Below, piece after piece: positions 15,811 to 23,244 of a stretch of DNA of 34,249 bases. Source of the stretch: Synergistaceae bacterium (GTDB lineage: Bacteria; Synergistota; Synergistia; Synergistales; Synergistaceae); the NCBI GenBank assembly GCA_030539135.1, contig JAUNSQ010000002.1, positions 1-34,249 of the forward strand, given 5' to 3'. Position 1 is the first letter of the stretch, and the number at the start of each line of letters is the position of its first letter. The position numbers were made by a program, and so were the translations under genes. The notes beneath the pieces are model-generated. The model worked only from the letters and a program-made list of their open reading frames with translations, was not told the DNA's origin and did no database searches.

Positions 15811-15915
15811 TTATTTGACCGCGGCTCTCTTGATTATCATAAAGGCCGACCACGCCGCGCTCCAAAGAAGAGAAGCTCCCGAGAACACTACCCACATATC
15901 CGTTGATGAAAACAT
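15811..15915 (-). CDS. 34-aa single-helix membrane protein coupled to the symporter
   Basis: It encodes MFSSTDMWVVFSGASLLWSA and continues to a basic C-terminus (MIIKRAAVK); one hydrophobic helix spans about residues 8-26. AAGGGG lies 7 nt before ATG 15915. The stop is separated by 1 bp from the symporter ATG. Other SSS transporters have small partners (YhdT/DUF997 with PanF), but this is shorter and has a single helix. A role as accessory subunit is inference from coupling. Confidence 0.7.
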   Translation of the reverse strand: MFSSTDMWVVFSGASLLWSAAWSAFMIIKRAAVK

Positions 15916-15979
15916 TTGTAAAACCCCTTTCCGTATTTGAAAACCCTTGTTCGAATTTTTATAAAAACGCGCGCATAAC

Positions 15980-16012
15980 AAAAAGACCGCCATCCCTCAG
16001 GACGGCGGTCTT
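15980..16012 (-). terminator. attenuator terminator of the Tyr leader
   Basis: On the minus strand AAGACCGCC (16012-16004) pairs with GGCGGTCTT (15991-15983); an inner TCC/GGA extends the stem after one mismatch. Five T follow. It starts 27 nt after the leader-peptide stop and about 65 bp before the 34-aa gene, so it can switch the operon off. Confidence 0.8.
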
Positions 16013-16039
16013 CGAAATGTGCGGCTATTTTATACTAGC

Positions 16040-16141
16040 TTACCGGAATTCGCAGAAAACACCATTTGCCCCGAGGCGCTGTGAGCAGCGAGGATAAGAG
16101 TAAACATAATAATAATTGAACGCAAAGCTGTTATTCCGCAT
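16040..16141 (-). CDS. Tyr-rich leader peptide (attenuation)
   Basis: A 33-codon frame starting at ATG 16141, with GGAGG 9 nt upstream. The peptide includes SFAFNYYYVYSYP: five Tyr codons among codons 10-16 (three consecutive TAT) and two Phe codons just before. It sits between a consensus promoter and a rho-independent terminator, the plan of ribosome-mediated attenuators. A ribosome stalled for Tyr-tRNA would be expected to prevent terminator formation. An antiterminator pairing is only weakly visible. An alternative ATG at 16147 is too close to the ribosome site. Confidence 0.8.
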   Translation of the reverse strand: MRNNSFAFNYYYVYSYPRCSQRLGANGVFCEFR

Positions 16142-16186
16142 ACACATGTGCCTCCTTCAAAGGTGTTTTTCGTTTCATTGACGGGA

Positions 16187-16215
16187 ATTCTACACCCACT
16201 TTAGCGTGGTGTCAA
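16187..16215 (-). promoter_or_regulatory. promoter of the Tyr-leader/symporter operon
   Basis: On the minus strand a perfect TTGACA (16215-16210) and TAGAAT (16192-16187) are exactly 17 bp apart. It lies about 45 bp upstream of the leader peptide start. Confidence 0.85.
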
Positions 16216-16267
16216 GTGTGAGTGGTAAAACCTACAAGTGGTAAAGTATTTCATATAGCAAATTAAA

Positions 16268-16293
16268 ATAGGAGAGGCGTTTGCCCCTCCTAT
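16268..16293 (-). terminator. terminator of the nitroreductase gene
   Basis: An 11-bp stem (ATAGGAGGGGC with GCCTCTCCTAT, one mismatch) is followed on the minus strand by TTTTAATT, 18 bp after the stop of the nitroreductase. Confidence 0.75.
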
Positions 16294-16310
16294 AGCTGTC
16301 TGTATCGTCT

Positions 16311-16850
16311 TTATTCCACGAACCTTGCTATTTCTTCGAGAGGTTTGCGTTTCTTGGGGCGGACGGTTCCGTCCGTCGGATGCCCGAGCGCTACGACGAC
16401 ACGTATCGTCTGACCGGAGGGGATGTCTAGGAGCCTCTTGACCTCGTCTTCGTCGAACGTTCCCATGATGCAGGAAGCGAGCCCAAGCTCCGCGGCCCTG
16501 AGGGTTATGCAGACGACGGCGGCTCCGAGGTCTCCCTGCGCGAACTGCTTGCAGCTCCACTTTTCAAGAACGGCTGGCATGAGCCTTGGGCATTCCTCTT
16601 CGCATACTACGATGAGGGCCGGTACGTTCTCGGAGAATTTGTTTCCGTCCACGCACTGCAAAAGCTCCGAGAGCTTATGTCTCTTTTCGGCGTTCGTTAC
16701 GACTACGAAGTTCCACGGCTGGCTGTTGCATCCCGACGGGGCCAGACGCGCAGCGTCAAGGCACGCGTTTATCTCTTCCTTCGTCACGGGCGCGCCGTCG
16801 TATGAGCGGCAGCTTTGGCGCGTTGCCATCAGTTCCATAAAATCTTTCAT
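16311..16850 (-). CDS. nitroreductase-family FMN oxidoreductase
   Basis: A 179-aa protein of the nitroreductase fold. The FMN-binding motif near the N-terminus reads RQSCRSYDGAPV, followed by ARLAPSGCNSQPWNFVVV. The C-terminal half has AAELGLASCIMGTF and VVVALGHP, family hallmarks. Such flavoproteins reduce nitro compounds, quinones or other electron acceptors with NAD(P)H; the natural substrate is unknown. AAGGAGA lies about 7 nt before ATG 16850. It follows the MATE gene by 57 bp on the same strand and may be co-transcribed with it. Confidence 0.9.
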   Translation of the reverse strand: MKDFMELMATRQSCRSYDGAPVTKEEINACLDAARLAPSGCNSQPWNFVVVTNAEKRHKLSELLQCVDGNKFSENVPALIVVCEEECPRLMPAVLEKWSCKQFAQGDLGAAVVCITLRAAELGLASCIMGTFDEDEVKRLLDIPSGQTIRVVVALGHPTDGTVRPKKRKPLEEIARFVE

Positions 16851-16907
16851 CGATATCTCTCCTTGCCATTTAGATTTTCTAAAAGTATACAGCTTTTGCT
16901 ATTTCCA

Positions 16908-18269
16908 TTAAATCCTTATTTTGTGCCATTTCCCATATTTTAGGTATAGCAGCCCGATGACTATCGAGACGGAAGAGGCCAGCGGAGCGGCGAAGCCGAC
17001 TGTAAAGAGGCTCGCCCCGTCAAGCCCGCTCAGTATCCACGTGGCGGGGACCCTTATCAGGAACGCCGCGAGGAGGTTGTTCGCCATGCTGAACGGCGTG
17101 TGTCCGCAGCCGTTGAAAAATCCGTTGAGGCAGAAGACGAAGCATACGAGCACGCAGTCGAGGCTGAACGACCTGAAGTATAACGCGGCGGCCGCGATGA
17201 GTTCCCTGTCGGGCGTGAATACTCGCGTGAGTATATGCGGGCAGAAGAACAGTATGGCATAAGATACGACGCCGAACGCGAGCGACACGGCTATGCCGAC
17301 GTAGAGCGCGGTTCGAGCGCGCTTTGGCCTGCGAGCGCCCATATTCTGGGCGACGACGGCGGATATCGCGGCGGAGAAGGCCGTTGGCGGCAGCATCGTG
17401 AAGCCGTTTATCCTTCCCGATACGCCGATAGCCGCAGAGGCTACGACGCCTCCCATCTGGTTGACCGTAGCCATAATGAACATGAATGAGACCGTGGTAA
17501 GCGACATCTGGGCGGACATTGGCAGCCCGAGCACGAACAGCTTCTTGACCTTATCCGCGTCCATCCTGAAACTTTTTAGCTTGAAGTCAAATCTGTTGAA
17601 AGACTGCTTCTTAAGAAACACGACCGCGAGCAGCGCGCTCAGCCCCTGCGAGAGTATCGTGGCCAGCGCCGCTCCTCCGGCGCCCATGCCGAAGCGCCCT
17701 ACGAGCAGGAGGTCTCCGAAGACGTTGCATACGCACGCGATGGCTACGAACAGCAGCGGGCTCTTCGAGTCTCCGAAGCCGCGGAGCATGGCGCTGAGTG
17801 CGTTATACGCGAACATGAAGAGTATGCCAGCGACGTTGACGTATATATACGCCTCCGCCTGCGCGACCGCCTCGGGCGGAGTTTTCAGAACGGCGACGAG
17901 CGGCTTCACCGCAAAGAGCAGCGCGACCGTTAGAACTGCCCCAATGATCGCGAAGAGGGTGAACATTGTAGCGATGGTGCTCTTTATTTCTTTATCGTTA
18001 CCCGCGCCGAAATATTGTCCTATGAGTATCGTTCCGCCCATGGACATCCCGATAACGAGGCCGTTTATGAACATCATGAACTGGCTGCCTATAGCTACTG
18101 CCGAGAGCCCGGCTGCGTTCGTGAATTGTCCGACTATTATCATATCCGCCGCTCCATAGAGAGCTTGGAGCAGGTTTGCCAGCATGTATGGGATAGCGAA
18201 TTTGATCAGCAGCGGAGCGATGCGCCCTTCGGTAAGGTCCTGCTGCTTGAACGAGAACGCGCCGCTCAA
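16908..18269 (-). CDS. MATE-family multidrug/metabolite efflux transporter
   Basis: A 453-aa inner-membrane protein with 12 hydrophobic helices in two repeats. It begins TEGRIAPLLIKFAIPYMLANLL, has YGAADMIIVGQF in the first helix pair, and RGFGDSKSPLLFVAIACVCN in the middle, typical of MATE (DinF/NorM-related) pumps that exchange drugs or metabolites for Na+ or H+. The start is TTG 18269 with AGGACG about 9 nt upstream, a weak site. Substrate unknown. Nitroreductase lies just downstream on the same strand. Confidence 0.9.
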   Translation of the reverse strand: MSGAFSFKQQDLTEGRIAPLLIKFAIPYMLANLLQALYGAADMIIVGQFTNAAGLSAVAIGSQFMMFINGLVIGMSMGGTILIGQYFGAGNDKEIKSTIATMFTLFAIIGAVLTVALLFAVKPLVAVLKTPPEAVAQAEAYIYVNVAGILFMFAYNALSAMLRGFGDSKSPLLFVAIACVCNVFGDLLLVGRFGMGAGGAALATILSQGLSALLAVVFLKKQSFNRFDFKLKSFRMDADKVKKLFVLGLPMSAQMSLTTVSFMFIMATVNQMGGVVASAAIGVSGRINGFTMLPPTAFSAAISAVVAQNMGARRPKRARTALYVGIAVSLAFGVVSYAILFFCPHILTRVFTPDRELIAAAALYFRSFSLDCVLVCFVFCLNGFFNGCGHTPFSMANNLLAAFLIRVPATWILSGLDGASLFTVGFAAPLASSVSIVIGLLYLKYGKWHKIRI

Positions 18270-18385
18270 TTTAGCGTCGTCCTGTAGGTGCGAGCGATAT
18301 TTGTATTGGGTCCTTTTAGAATGTATATCATGTCGTCAATTTAACACCGTTCTGAGGTGTTTGCAATCGTAAAACCAACGAAATA

Positions 18386-18409
18386 GGGCCCGCGTATACG
18401 CGCGGGCCC
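18386..18409 (-). terminator. terminator of homoserine dehydrogenase gene
   Basis: GGGCCCGCG (18386-18394) and CGCGGGCCC (18401-18409) make a perfect 9-bp GC stem with a 6-nt loop. On the minus strand it is followed by TATTTCG, a weak T tract, 21 bp after the hom stop. Confidence 0.7.
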
Positions 18410-18429
18410 ATTCAATATTTTATCGGTTC

Positions 18430-19443
18430 TTATGCCATCGCTATGACGTCTGTCAGAAGCGCCTGGGCCGTTTCCGTGCGCCCCGCGCCGGGGCCTATCA
18501 GCGTCACGTCGCCTAGGTTGTCCGTCGTTATCGTGACGGCGTTCGTCGCTCCCTCGACAGAGGCCAGAGGGTGCGAGATATGTATCTCCTTGGGCTGCAC
18601 ATAGGCGTACAGGCCGAGCGGAGTTACCTCAAGGCCCGCTATCAGCTTGACGCGATACCCGGCGGCCAGTGATTCTTTGATCTTCTCAGGGGTCACGTCG
18701 GTTATTCCCGTCCTCTTGACGTCGCCCACATGGATGATTTTATCGAAAGCTATCTTTGCGAGGATAGCGACCTTGCCCGCCGCGTCCCAGCCTTCTACGT
18801 CGCCCGACGGATCTGCCTCTGCGTAGCCGAGTTCGGTAGCTTTCTCAAGCGCCTCGGCGTATGTCATGCCGTTTGTCATCTGCGATAGGATATAGTTCGT
18901 TGTGCCGTTGAGTATGCCCTCGATCTTTTGTATCGCGCATCCAGCCATTCCGTGGCGCAGCATGTCGATGAGAGGCGTCCCGCTCATGACGACGCCCTCG
19001 TAGCGCAGTTTTGCGCCGCATTCTTCAGCTAGCTTTTGAAGTTCGTCGGCCGCGACCGCGACGGGGCCCTTGTTCGTCATCGTAACGTTTATGCCGCGCG
19101 ATAAGGCTGCCTTTATATGGCTGAGCCCCGGTTCGCCTGTTTTGAGGTCCGTCGGCGTGACTTCCGCCAAGATCGTGGCCTCTGATTTTTCAAGCGTTTC
19201 GACGAAAGAACCGTCAAATTGCGGAAAACCTTTGAAAGAATTTTTTTTGTGGAGCATATCGAGCGCGGCCGCCAAGTCTATGCCGTTCGGGTCGACTACC
19301 GTGCCTTTCATAAGGTCGGTAACCATTGTGACCTCAAATTTGAAGCCGTATTTTTCGTCAAGCAAAGCGCGTTTCTTGTGAAGCAGTTCGAGGAACGCAG
19401 TCCCAACATTGCCGCATCCGGCGAGCGCGATTTTGTTTATCAA
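18430..19443 (-). CDS. hom: homoserine dehydrogenase (short form without ACT domain)
   Basis: A 337-aa enzyme that reduces aspartate semialdehyde to homoserine, the branch to Thr and Met. Landmarks are the NAD(P) motif IALAGCGNVGTAFLELL, NVTMTNKGPVA (with the catalytic-region Lys), EGVVMSGTPLID, EGILNGTTNYILSQM, and EADPSGDVEGWDAAGK. The protein ends at GPGAGRTETAQALLTDVIAMA, so the C-terminal ACT regulatory domain of longer enzymes is absent and Thr feedback may be weak. Start is TTG 19443: AAGGAG lies 9 nt upstream and an extended -10 promoter lies just before. A longer frame from 19500 would cover the promoter. Confidence 0.92.
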   Translation of the reverse strand: MINKIALAGCGNVGTAFLELLHKKRALLDEKYGFKFEVTMVTDLMKGTVVDPNGIDLAAALDMLHKKNSFKGFPQFDGSFVETLEKSEATILAEVTPTDLKTGEPGLSHIKAALSRGINVTMTNKGPVAVAADELQKLAEECGAKLRYEGVVMSGTPLIDMLRHGMAGCAIQKIEGILNGTTNYILSQMTNGMTYAEALEKATELGYAEADPSGDVEGWDAAGKVAILAKIAFDKIIHVGDVKRTGITDVTPEKIKESLAAGYRVKLIAGLEVTPLGLYAYVQPKEIHISHPLASVEGATNAVTITTDNLGDVTLIGPGAGRTETAQALLTDVIAMA

Positions 19444-19490
19444 TGCTACCAGCTCCTTGGAAAAGGGGTATGAAAAATTAATATCAGAGT

Positions 19491-19499
19491 AGTATAGCA
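19491..19499 (-). promoter_or_regulatory. extended -10 promoter of hom
   Basis: On the minus strand TGCTATACT combines TATACT with an upstream TG, an extended -10. No good -35 is seen. It lies about 50 bp before the TTG start. Confidence 0.55.
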
Positions 19500-19516
19500 T
19501 AAATCGGCTGATACGA

Positions 19517-19546
19517 CAGAGCGGCGTCCTGCGGGACGCCGCTCTG
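19517..19546 (-). terminator. hairpin terminator of the DEAD-box helicase gene
   Basis: CAGAGCGGCGTCC and GGACGCCGCTCTG form a perfect 13-bp stem around a 4-nt loop, 22 bp after the helicase stop. The T tract is nearly absent, so it may act as a transcript stabiliser or processing site instead. Confidence 0.6.
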
Positions 19547-19568
19547 AGCTTTGGCTGTTATTATTACG

Positions 19569-21401
19569 CTATTTTGAGAAGCGTCTCCTCTTAGGGCGTT
19601 CGGTTGTTTCGCCTCTGCCCGAGCGCTGCCCGTCGTGCCTTGAGTAGTCTCTGCGGGCCGGTCTGCCCTCGGAACGACGCTGGCCGTCGTCTCTTCTGCC
19701 CTCGCGGCGTCCGAAACTTCCGGGTTCGGTGTTCTTGACCGCTCCGGTAGGAAGTCCTTCGCGTTCCAGTCTGTCCTTGCGGGCTTCAAACAGCGCCGCG
19801 CCTCTCGACGAGAGCTCTACTGTCGCGCTGTGGTCGCGGAGCTTTATGTTGCCCACATCGTCGCGGCCCACGCCTATGCAGCGGCATATCATGCCGAGAA
19901 GAGGGCCGACCTCCCATCCGTCCTGGCGTCCCGCCGTGAACTGAATGGATATCCCGCCTTCCATCTCGCGCAGCCTGTAACGCTCCCTTGCGCCTGCCGC
20001 GCCGTGAGAGTCTCCTCTTTCGGAGGAGCGCCCGCCGCTTGGCCTCTGAGCCTTGTTGCGGTTCATCTCCGCCGCGACGTCCTCGCGTATCGAGTAGCCG
20101 GACGGCTGGTCGCCGTATGCCTTGGCAAGCAGCCCAGAGACGAGCATCACCGCGTCGTCGCGAGTGAGGAGCTCCTCGGCCCATGGCTGGAATTCGTTCG
20201 ACTCAAGCGCGGGGTCGAGGGTCGTCTTCTCGAAGCGCACGCGCGACTGTCCCTCTATCTCGTCGGCGTCCGGCGCGGGCTGCCAATCCATCTTCATCTT
20301 GGAACCCGCGTTCTGCGCCATAAATTTGAACTGGCGGGCTTCGCGTGATGTGAGGAGCAGCATATTGCTGCCCTCGTGTCCGGCGCGGCCCGTGCGTCCG
20401 CTGCGGTGTACGAAGGATTCGAGGTTCTGCGGAAGGCCGAACTGGATGACGTGGCTTACAGCGTCTATGTCAAGCCCGCGAGCGGCCACGTCCGTCGCTA
20501 CGAGTATCGAGACCCTTCCGCCGCGGAGTGCGTTGAGCGCGTTGTTCCTCTCGCGCTGGCTCATATCGCCGTGGATGGCCGTTGCGCGGAAACCGTTGTC
20601 GCAGAGTTTGTCCGCGATGTCCTGCGTCTCGGCCCTTGTGCCGCAGAAGAGCAGCGCGCGGCTGGGGGCTTCCCAGATGAGGACGTTAGTCAGCCCTTCA
20701 AAGCGTCTGCGCGATGGGATGATGTACGCCTTCTGCGTGATGTCTTCGTGCGACGTTATGTCGGATACCAGAGATATCTTTATCGGTGCGTCGAGGTAGC
20801 GTTTAGCGAGTGAAAGCACCTCCGCCGGCATTGTGGCGGAGAAGAGCCATGTCCTCTCCGAATGCGGCATGGCTTCAAGTATCGACTCAAGTTCCTCGCG
20901 GAAGCCCATGTCGAGCATGTTGTCGCCCTCGTCGAGAACGATGCTGTCCACGGAGTCGCCCTTGAACGTTCCGCGCTTGATATGGTCGAGAAGACGCCCA
21001 GGCGTGCCTACGACGACGTTAGCGCCGTCGCGCAGCGAACGTATTTGACGCTCCATATCGAGCCCGCCAACAAGAGTCGCCACCTTAACGCCGCAGTCGG
21101 CCCCGACCCATGCGAATTCGCGCGCGGTCTGCTGCGCAAGTTCGCGTGTTGGAGAGAGCACGAGTATTTGCGGCTCTCTTCTCTTCGTGTCCATGATGTT
21201 GATGAGCGGCAGCGCGAAAGCCAGCGTTTTGCCCGAGCCAGTCTTTGCCTGTACGATTATGTCGCTGTCGATGAGGCTTTCGTCTTCGAGCACGCGCACC
21301 TGTACCGGCATCGGCGTCTCAAAACCTTTTTTCTCGAGTGCATGGAGCAGCTCGCTCCGCAGATCAAAGTCTGCGAACTTTACATTTGTTTCCTGTGTCA
21401 T
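19569..21401 (-). CDS. DEAD-box RNA helicase with DbpA-type RNA-binding domain and DEGD motif II
   Basis: A 610-aa DeaD/CsdA-like helicase that remodels RNA during ribosome assembly or cold adaptation. Motifs in order: Q motif FETPMPVQ, I AKTGSGKT, Ia PTRELAQQ, II VLDEGD, III SAT, IV LLFCGTRAE, V TDVAARGLDID, VI HRSGRTGRAG. Motif II is DEGD, with Gly instead of Ala, confirmed in the DNA (GACGAGGGCGAC). A DbpA-like RNA-binding domain follows near residues 470-545 (GGISIQFTAGRQDGWEVG to VELSSRGAALFEA). The last 60 residues are an Arg/Gly/Ser-rich basic tail. GGGGAGG lies 9 nt before ATG 21401. Confidence 0.92.
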   Translation of the reverse strand: MTQETNVKFADFDLRSELLHALEKKGFETPMPVQVRVLEDESLIDSDIIVQAKTGSGKTLAFALPLINIMDTKRREPQILVLSPTRELAQQTAREFAWVGADCGVKVATLVGGLDMERQIRSLRDGANVVVGTPGRLLDHIKRGTFKGDSVDSIVLDEGDNMLDMGFREELESILEAMPHSERTWLFSATMPAEVLSLAKRYLDAPIKISLVSDITSHEDITQKAYIIPSRRRFEGLTNVLIWEAPSRALLFCGTRAETQDIADKLCDNGFRATAIHGDMSQRERNNALNALRGGRVSILVATDVAARGLDIDAVSHVIQFGLPQNLESFVHRSGRTGRAGHEGSNMLLLTSREARQFKFMAQNAGSKMKMDWQPAPDADEIEGQSRVRFEKTTLDPALESNEFQPWAEELLTRDDAVMLVSGLLAKAYGDQPSGYSIREDVAAEMNRNKAQRPSGGRSSERGDSHGAAGARERYRLREMEGGISIQFTAGRQDGWEVGPLLGMICRCIGVGRDDVGNIKLRDHSATVELSSRGAALFEARKDRLEREGLPTGAVKNTEPGSFGRREGRRDDGQRRSEGRPARRDYSRHDGQRSGRGETTERPKRRRFSK

Positions 21402-21533
21402 TGTTGGATTTCCTCCCCTAATTTGCGCCGTTGCCGAAATCCCTGCGTATGGCGCAACAAGAGTAAGGCAGTTGAAAAGTTCTATCCCAATATTACAAGC
21501 CCGCGATAGGCTGAAGGTCTTTCCGCAACAGCG

Positions 21534-21567
21534 AACGGTCTTTGACCGTTATTGTGGCAAAGCCACA
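21534..21567. other. two adjacent tri-loop hairpins upstream of the helicase gene
   Basis: AACGGTC-TTT-GACCGTT (21534-21550) is followed 2 bp later by TGTGGC-AAA-GCCACA (21553-21567). Both are perfect stems with 3-nt loops. They lie in the 215-bp stretch between the NCS2 permease stop and the helicase start. They could be an RNA processing site or a 5'-leader element of the helicase; no T tract follows. Confidence 0.5.
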
Positions 21568-21616
21568 GTTGAGACATTATGATGGCTAATCGAAAAAAGT
21601 CAAGGGCGGATTGGCC

Positions 21617-22954
21617 TTATTCAGGCTTATATATCTCCATATCCTGCGGGAGTATCAGATCCATGACGATTGCCACGACGAAGACGACGGCTACGCAGTT
21701 TCCTGAGAAGACGTCCTTCACCATCTGGGGGAATATCTTCCATATCCCCATCTCGCTGGCGGTCGTGAACCCTATCCCAATGGCGAGCGATAGAGCCGCT
21801 ATCGTGATATTGCGCTGAGTGAACCCTGCGTCCGACAGCATACGTATCCCGCTGACCATTATCGAGCCGAAGAGCATTATCGTGCAGCCGCCTAGCACGG
21901 ACTCTGGCAGAGAGTTGAACAGCGCCCCGATCACAGGGACGAACCCCGCGAGTATCATGCAGACCGCGCCGGTCATTATCGTGAAGCGGTTGACTACCTT
22001 TGTCATAGCTATGAGCCCGACGTTCTGGCTGAACGACGTTACCGGGGTGCAGCCGAAAAGCCCTGATATCGAACTGGCGAAGCCGTCGCAGGCGAGAGAG
22101 CCGGATATCTCTTTATCAGTTATCTCCCTCTCCAGACCCATCGCCACCATCGCGGTAGTGTCTCCTATCGTCTCCGTTGCGGAGACGAGAAATATTATCG
22201 CGACGGATATTATTGCGTTTATGTTAAAGACGGGCGTAAAGGGCATGAGTTTCGGCACGGATATTATCCCGTGTCCCATTATGCCGGATATGTCCACGAT
22301 GCCGAGACACAGCGCTGCGGCGTACCCCACGAAAAGTCCCACGAGCACGGAAAGCTGTTTTAGATGACCCTTAGCGAAGATGTTGAACGCGATGCACGTT
22401 GCAAGCGTTATGGCGCCGAGCGTAAGGTTCTGCGCAGAGCCGAACGAGCTCGTATAGCCGCCGCCGAACGACCTCGCCCCGATGCCGAGCAGCGAATACC
22501 CTATGGCGGTAACGACGGACGCCGCGACGATGGGCGACACGATCTTTCTCCAATATTTAGCGCAGAGTCCGAGAGTGCCCTCAAACATCCCTCCGACGAT
22601 AACGGCTCCTATGACCGCCGGATAACCGTAATTAGCTCCGACGTAGCTGAGTATCGTCACAAACGTGAAACTGACGCCCATGACTATCGGCAGACGAGCG
22701 CCGACGCGCCAGATGGGGTAAAGCTGTATGAGAGTCCCTATACCGGCGGCGAACATGGAGTTCTGGAGCAGCATAGTCATATCCGAGGCTGGGAGTTTGC
22801 AGGCGGACCCCACGACCGCGATCGGAGCGAGGTTGGCTACGAACATGGCGAGCACGTGCTGCAGCCCGAAAGGTATCGCCTTCAAAAGCGGGACTCTGCC
22901 GTCCAAGCGGTAGATATTTTCTATAGATGCGTTCTGTTGTTTATGCTGGCTCAT
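21617..22954 (-). CDS. NCS2-family xanthine/uracil permease
   Basis: A 445-aa integral membrane protein with about 14 hydrophobic segments of the nucleobase:cation symporter-2 family. Motifs include PFGLQHVLAMFVANLAPI at the N-terminus, the helix-8 region SATETIGDTTAM with its conserved Glu, and the family signature TSFSQNVGLIAMTKVVNRF. It takes up purine or pyrimidine bases with H+. Xanthine/uric acid versus uracil cannot be separated with confidence. Only about 70 bp separate its start from the divergent promoter at 23023, so there is no room for a full purine riboswitch upstream. Confidence 0.9.
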   Translation of the reverse strand: MSQHKQQNASIENIYRLDGRVPLLKAIPFGLQHVLAMFVANLAPIAVVGSACKLPASDMTMLLQNSMFAAGIGTLIQLYPIWRVGARLPIVMGVSFTFVTILSYVGANYGYPAVIGAVIVGGMFEGTLGLCAKYWRKIVSPIVAASVVTAIGYSLLGIGARSFGGGYTSSFGSAQNLTLGAITLATCIAFNIFAKGHLKQLSVLVGLFVGYAAALCLGIVDISGIMGHGIISVPKLMPFTPVFNINAIISVAIIFLVSATETIGDTTAMVAMGLEREITDKEISGSLACDGFASSISGLFGCTPVTSFSQNVGLIAMTKVVNRFTIMTGAVCMILAGFVPVIGALFNSLPESVLGGCTIMLFGSIMVSGIRMLSDAGFTQRNITIAALSLAIGIGFTTASEMGIWKIFPQMVKDVFSGNCVAVVFVVAIVMDLILPQDMEIYKPE

Positions 22955-23022
22955 AAGATGTCCCTCCGTGTTAATTTAAGTAAATATATCATACTATCTG
23001 TCTTGACGGATGAAAATTTCGT

Positions 23023-23051
23023 TTGACACACGGCTGAAAAGATGGTAATAT
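23023..23051 (+). promoter_or_regulatory. strong promoter of the Ile-leader/oxidoreductase operon
   Basis: Perfect TTGACA (23023-23028), 17-bp spacer, TAATAT (23046-23051). The predicted start of transcription is about 25 bp before the leader peptide. Confidence 0.88.
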
Positions 23052-23083
23052 CCCGCGTATTCTGAGAGAGGGAGGGCGTTGCT

Positions 23084-23158
23084 ATGTTGCGCAAGTCATT
23101 CAATAACAACATCATTATTATAATTAACGCGGCTCCTCCTCGCAGGATCGGCGTCTAG
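23084..23158 (+). CDS. Ile-rich leader peptide (attenuation)
   Basis: A 24-aa frame with GGAGG 8 nt upstream, encoding MLRKSFNNNIIIIINAAP and a short basic tail ending at TAG. Codons 10-14 (23111-23125) are five consecutive Ile codons, including one ATA. GGCTCC at 23131-23136, just after the Ile run, can pair with GGAGCC at 23182-23187, the 5' arm of the downstream terminator, giving a clear antiterminator. Stalling at Ile codons leaves this segment free; a ribosome reaching the stop covers it. Confidence 0.88.
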   Translation: MLRKSFNNNIIIIINAAPPRRIGV

Positions 23159-23181
23159 CGCCGTTTGTCCAAGCGAGTAAG

Positions 23182-23216
23182 GGAGCCTTTCACGATTGTG
23201 AGGGGCTCCTTTTTTT
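23182..23216 (+). terminator. attenuator terminator of the Ile leader
   Basis: A 12-bp stem (GGAGCCTTTCAC with GTGAGGGGCTCC, two G-U pairs) around a GATT loop, followed by seven T. It lies between the leader peptide and the first oxidoreductase gene. The 3' arm carries the same GGCTCC hexamer as the antiterminator strand, making the two folds mutually exclusive. Confidence 0.9.
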
Positions 23217-23244
23217 GTGGTTTAAATCAAAGGAGGAGTTTCAA

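Noticed and set aside
21482..21577. 31-codon minus-strand frame (MSQLWLCHNNGQ...) upstream of the helicase, considered as a fourth leader peptide
   Set aside because: No Shine-Dalgarno, no run of one amino acid and no terminator with a T tract before the helicase gene.
22955..23022. Possible purine riboswitch upstream of the NCS2 permease
   Set aside because: Only about 70 bp lie between the permease start and the divergent promoter, and no aptamer-like core was seen.
23215..23244. Upstream GTG start for the gamma subunit
   Set aside because: It would begin inside the terminator T tract; ATG 23245 has a strong ribosome site and matches the family N-terminus.
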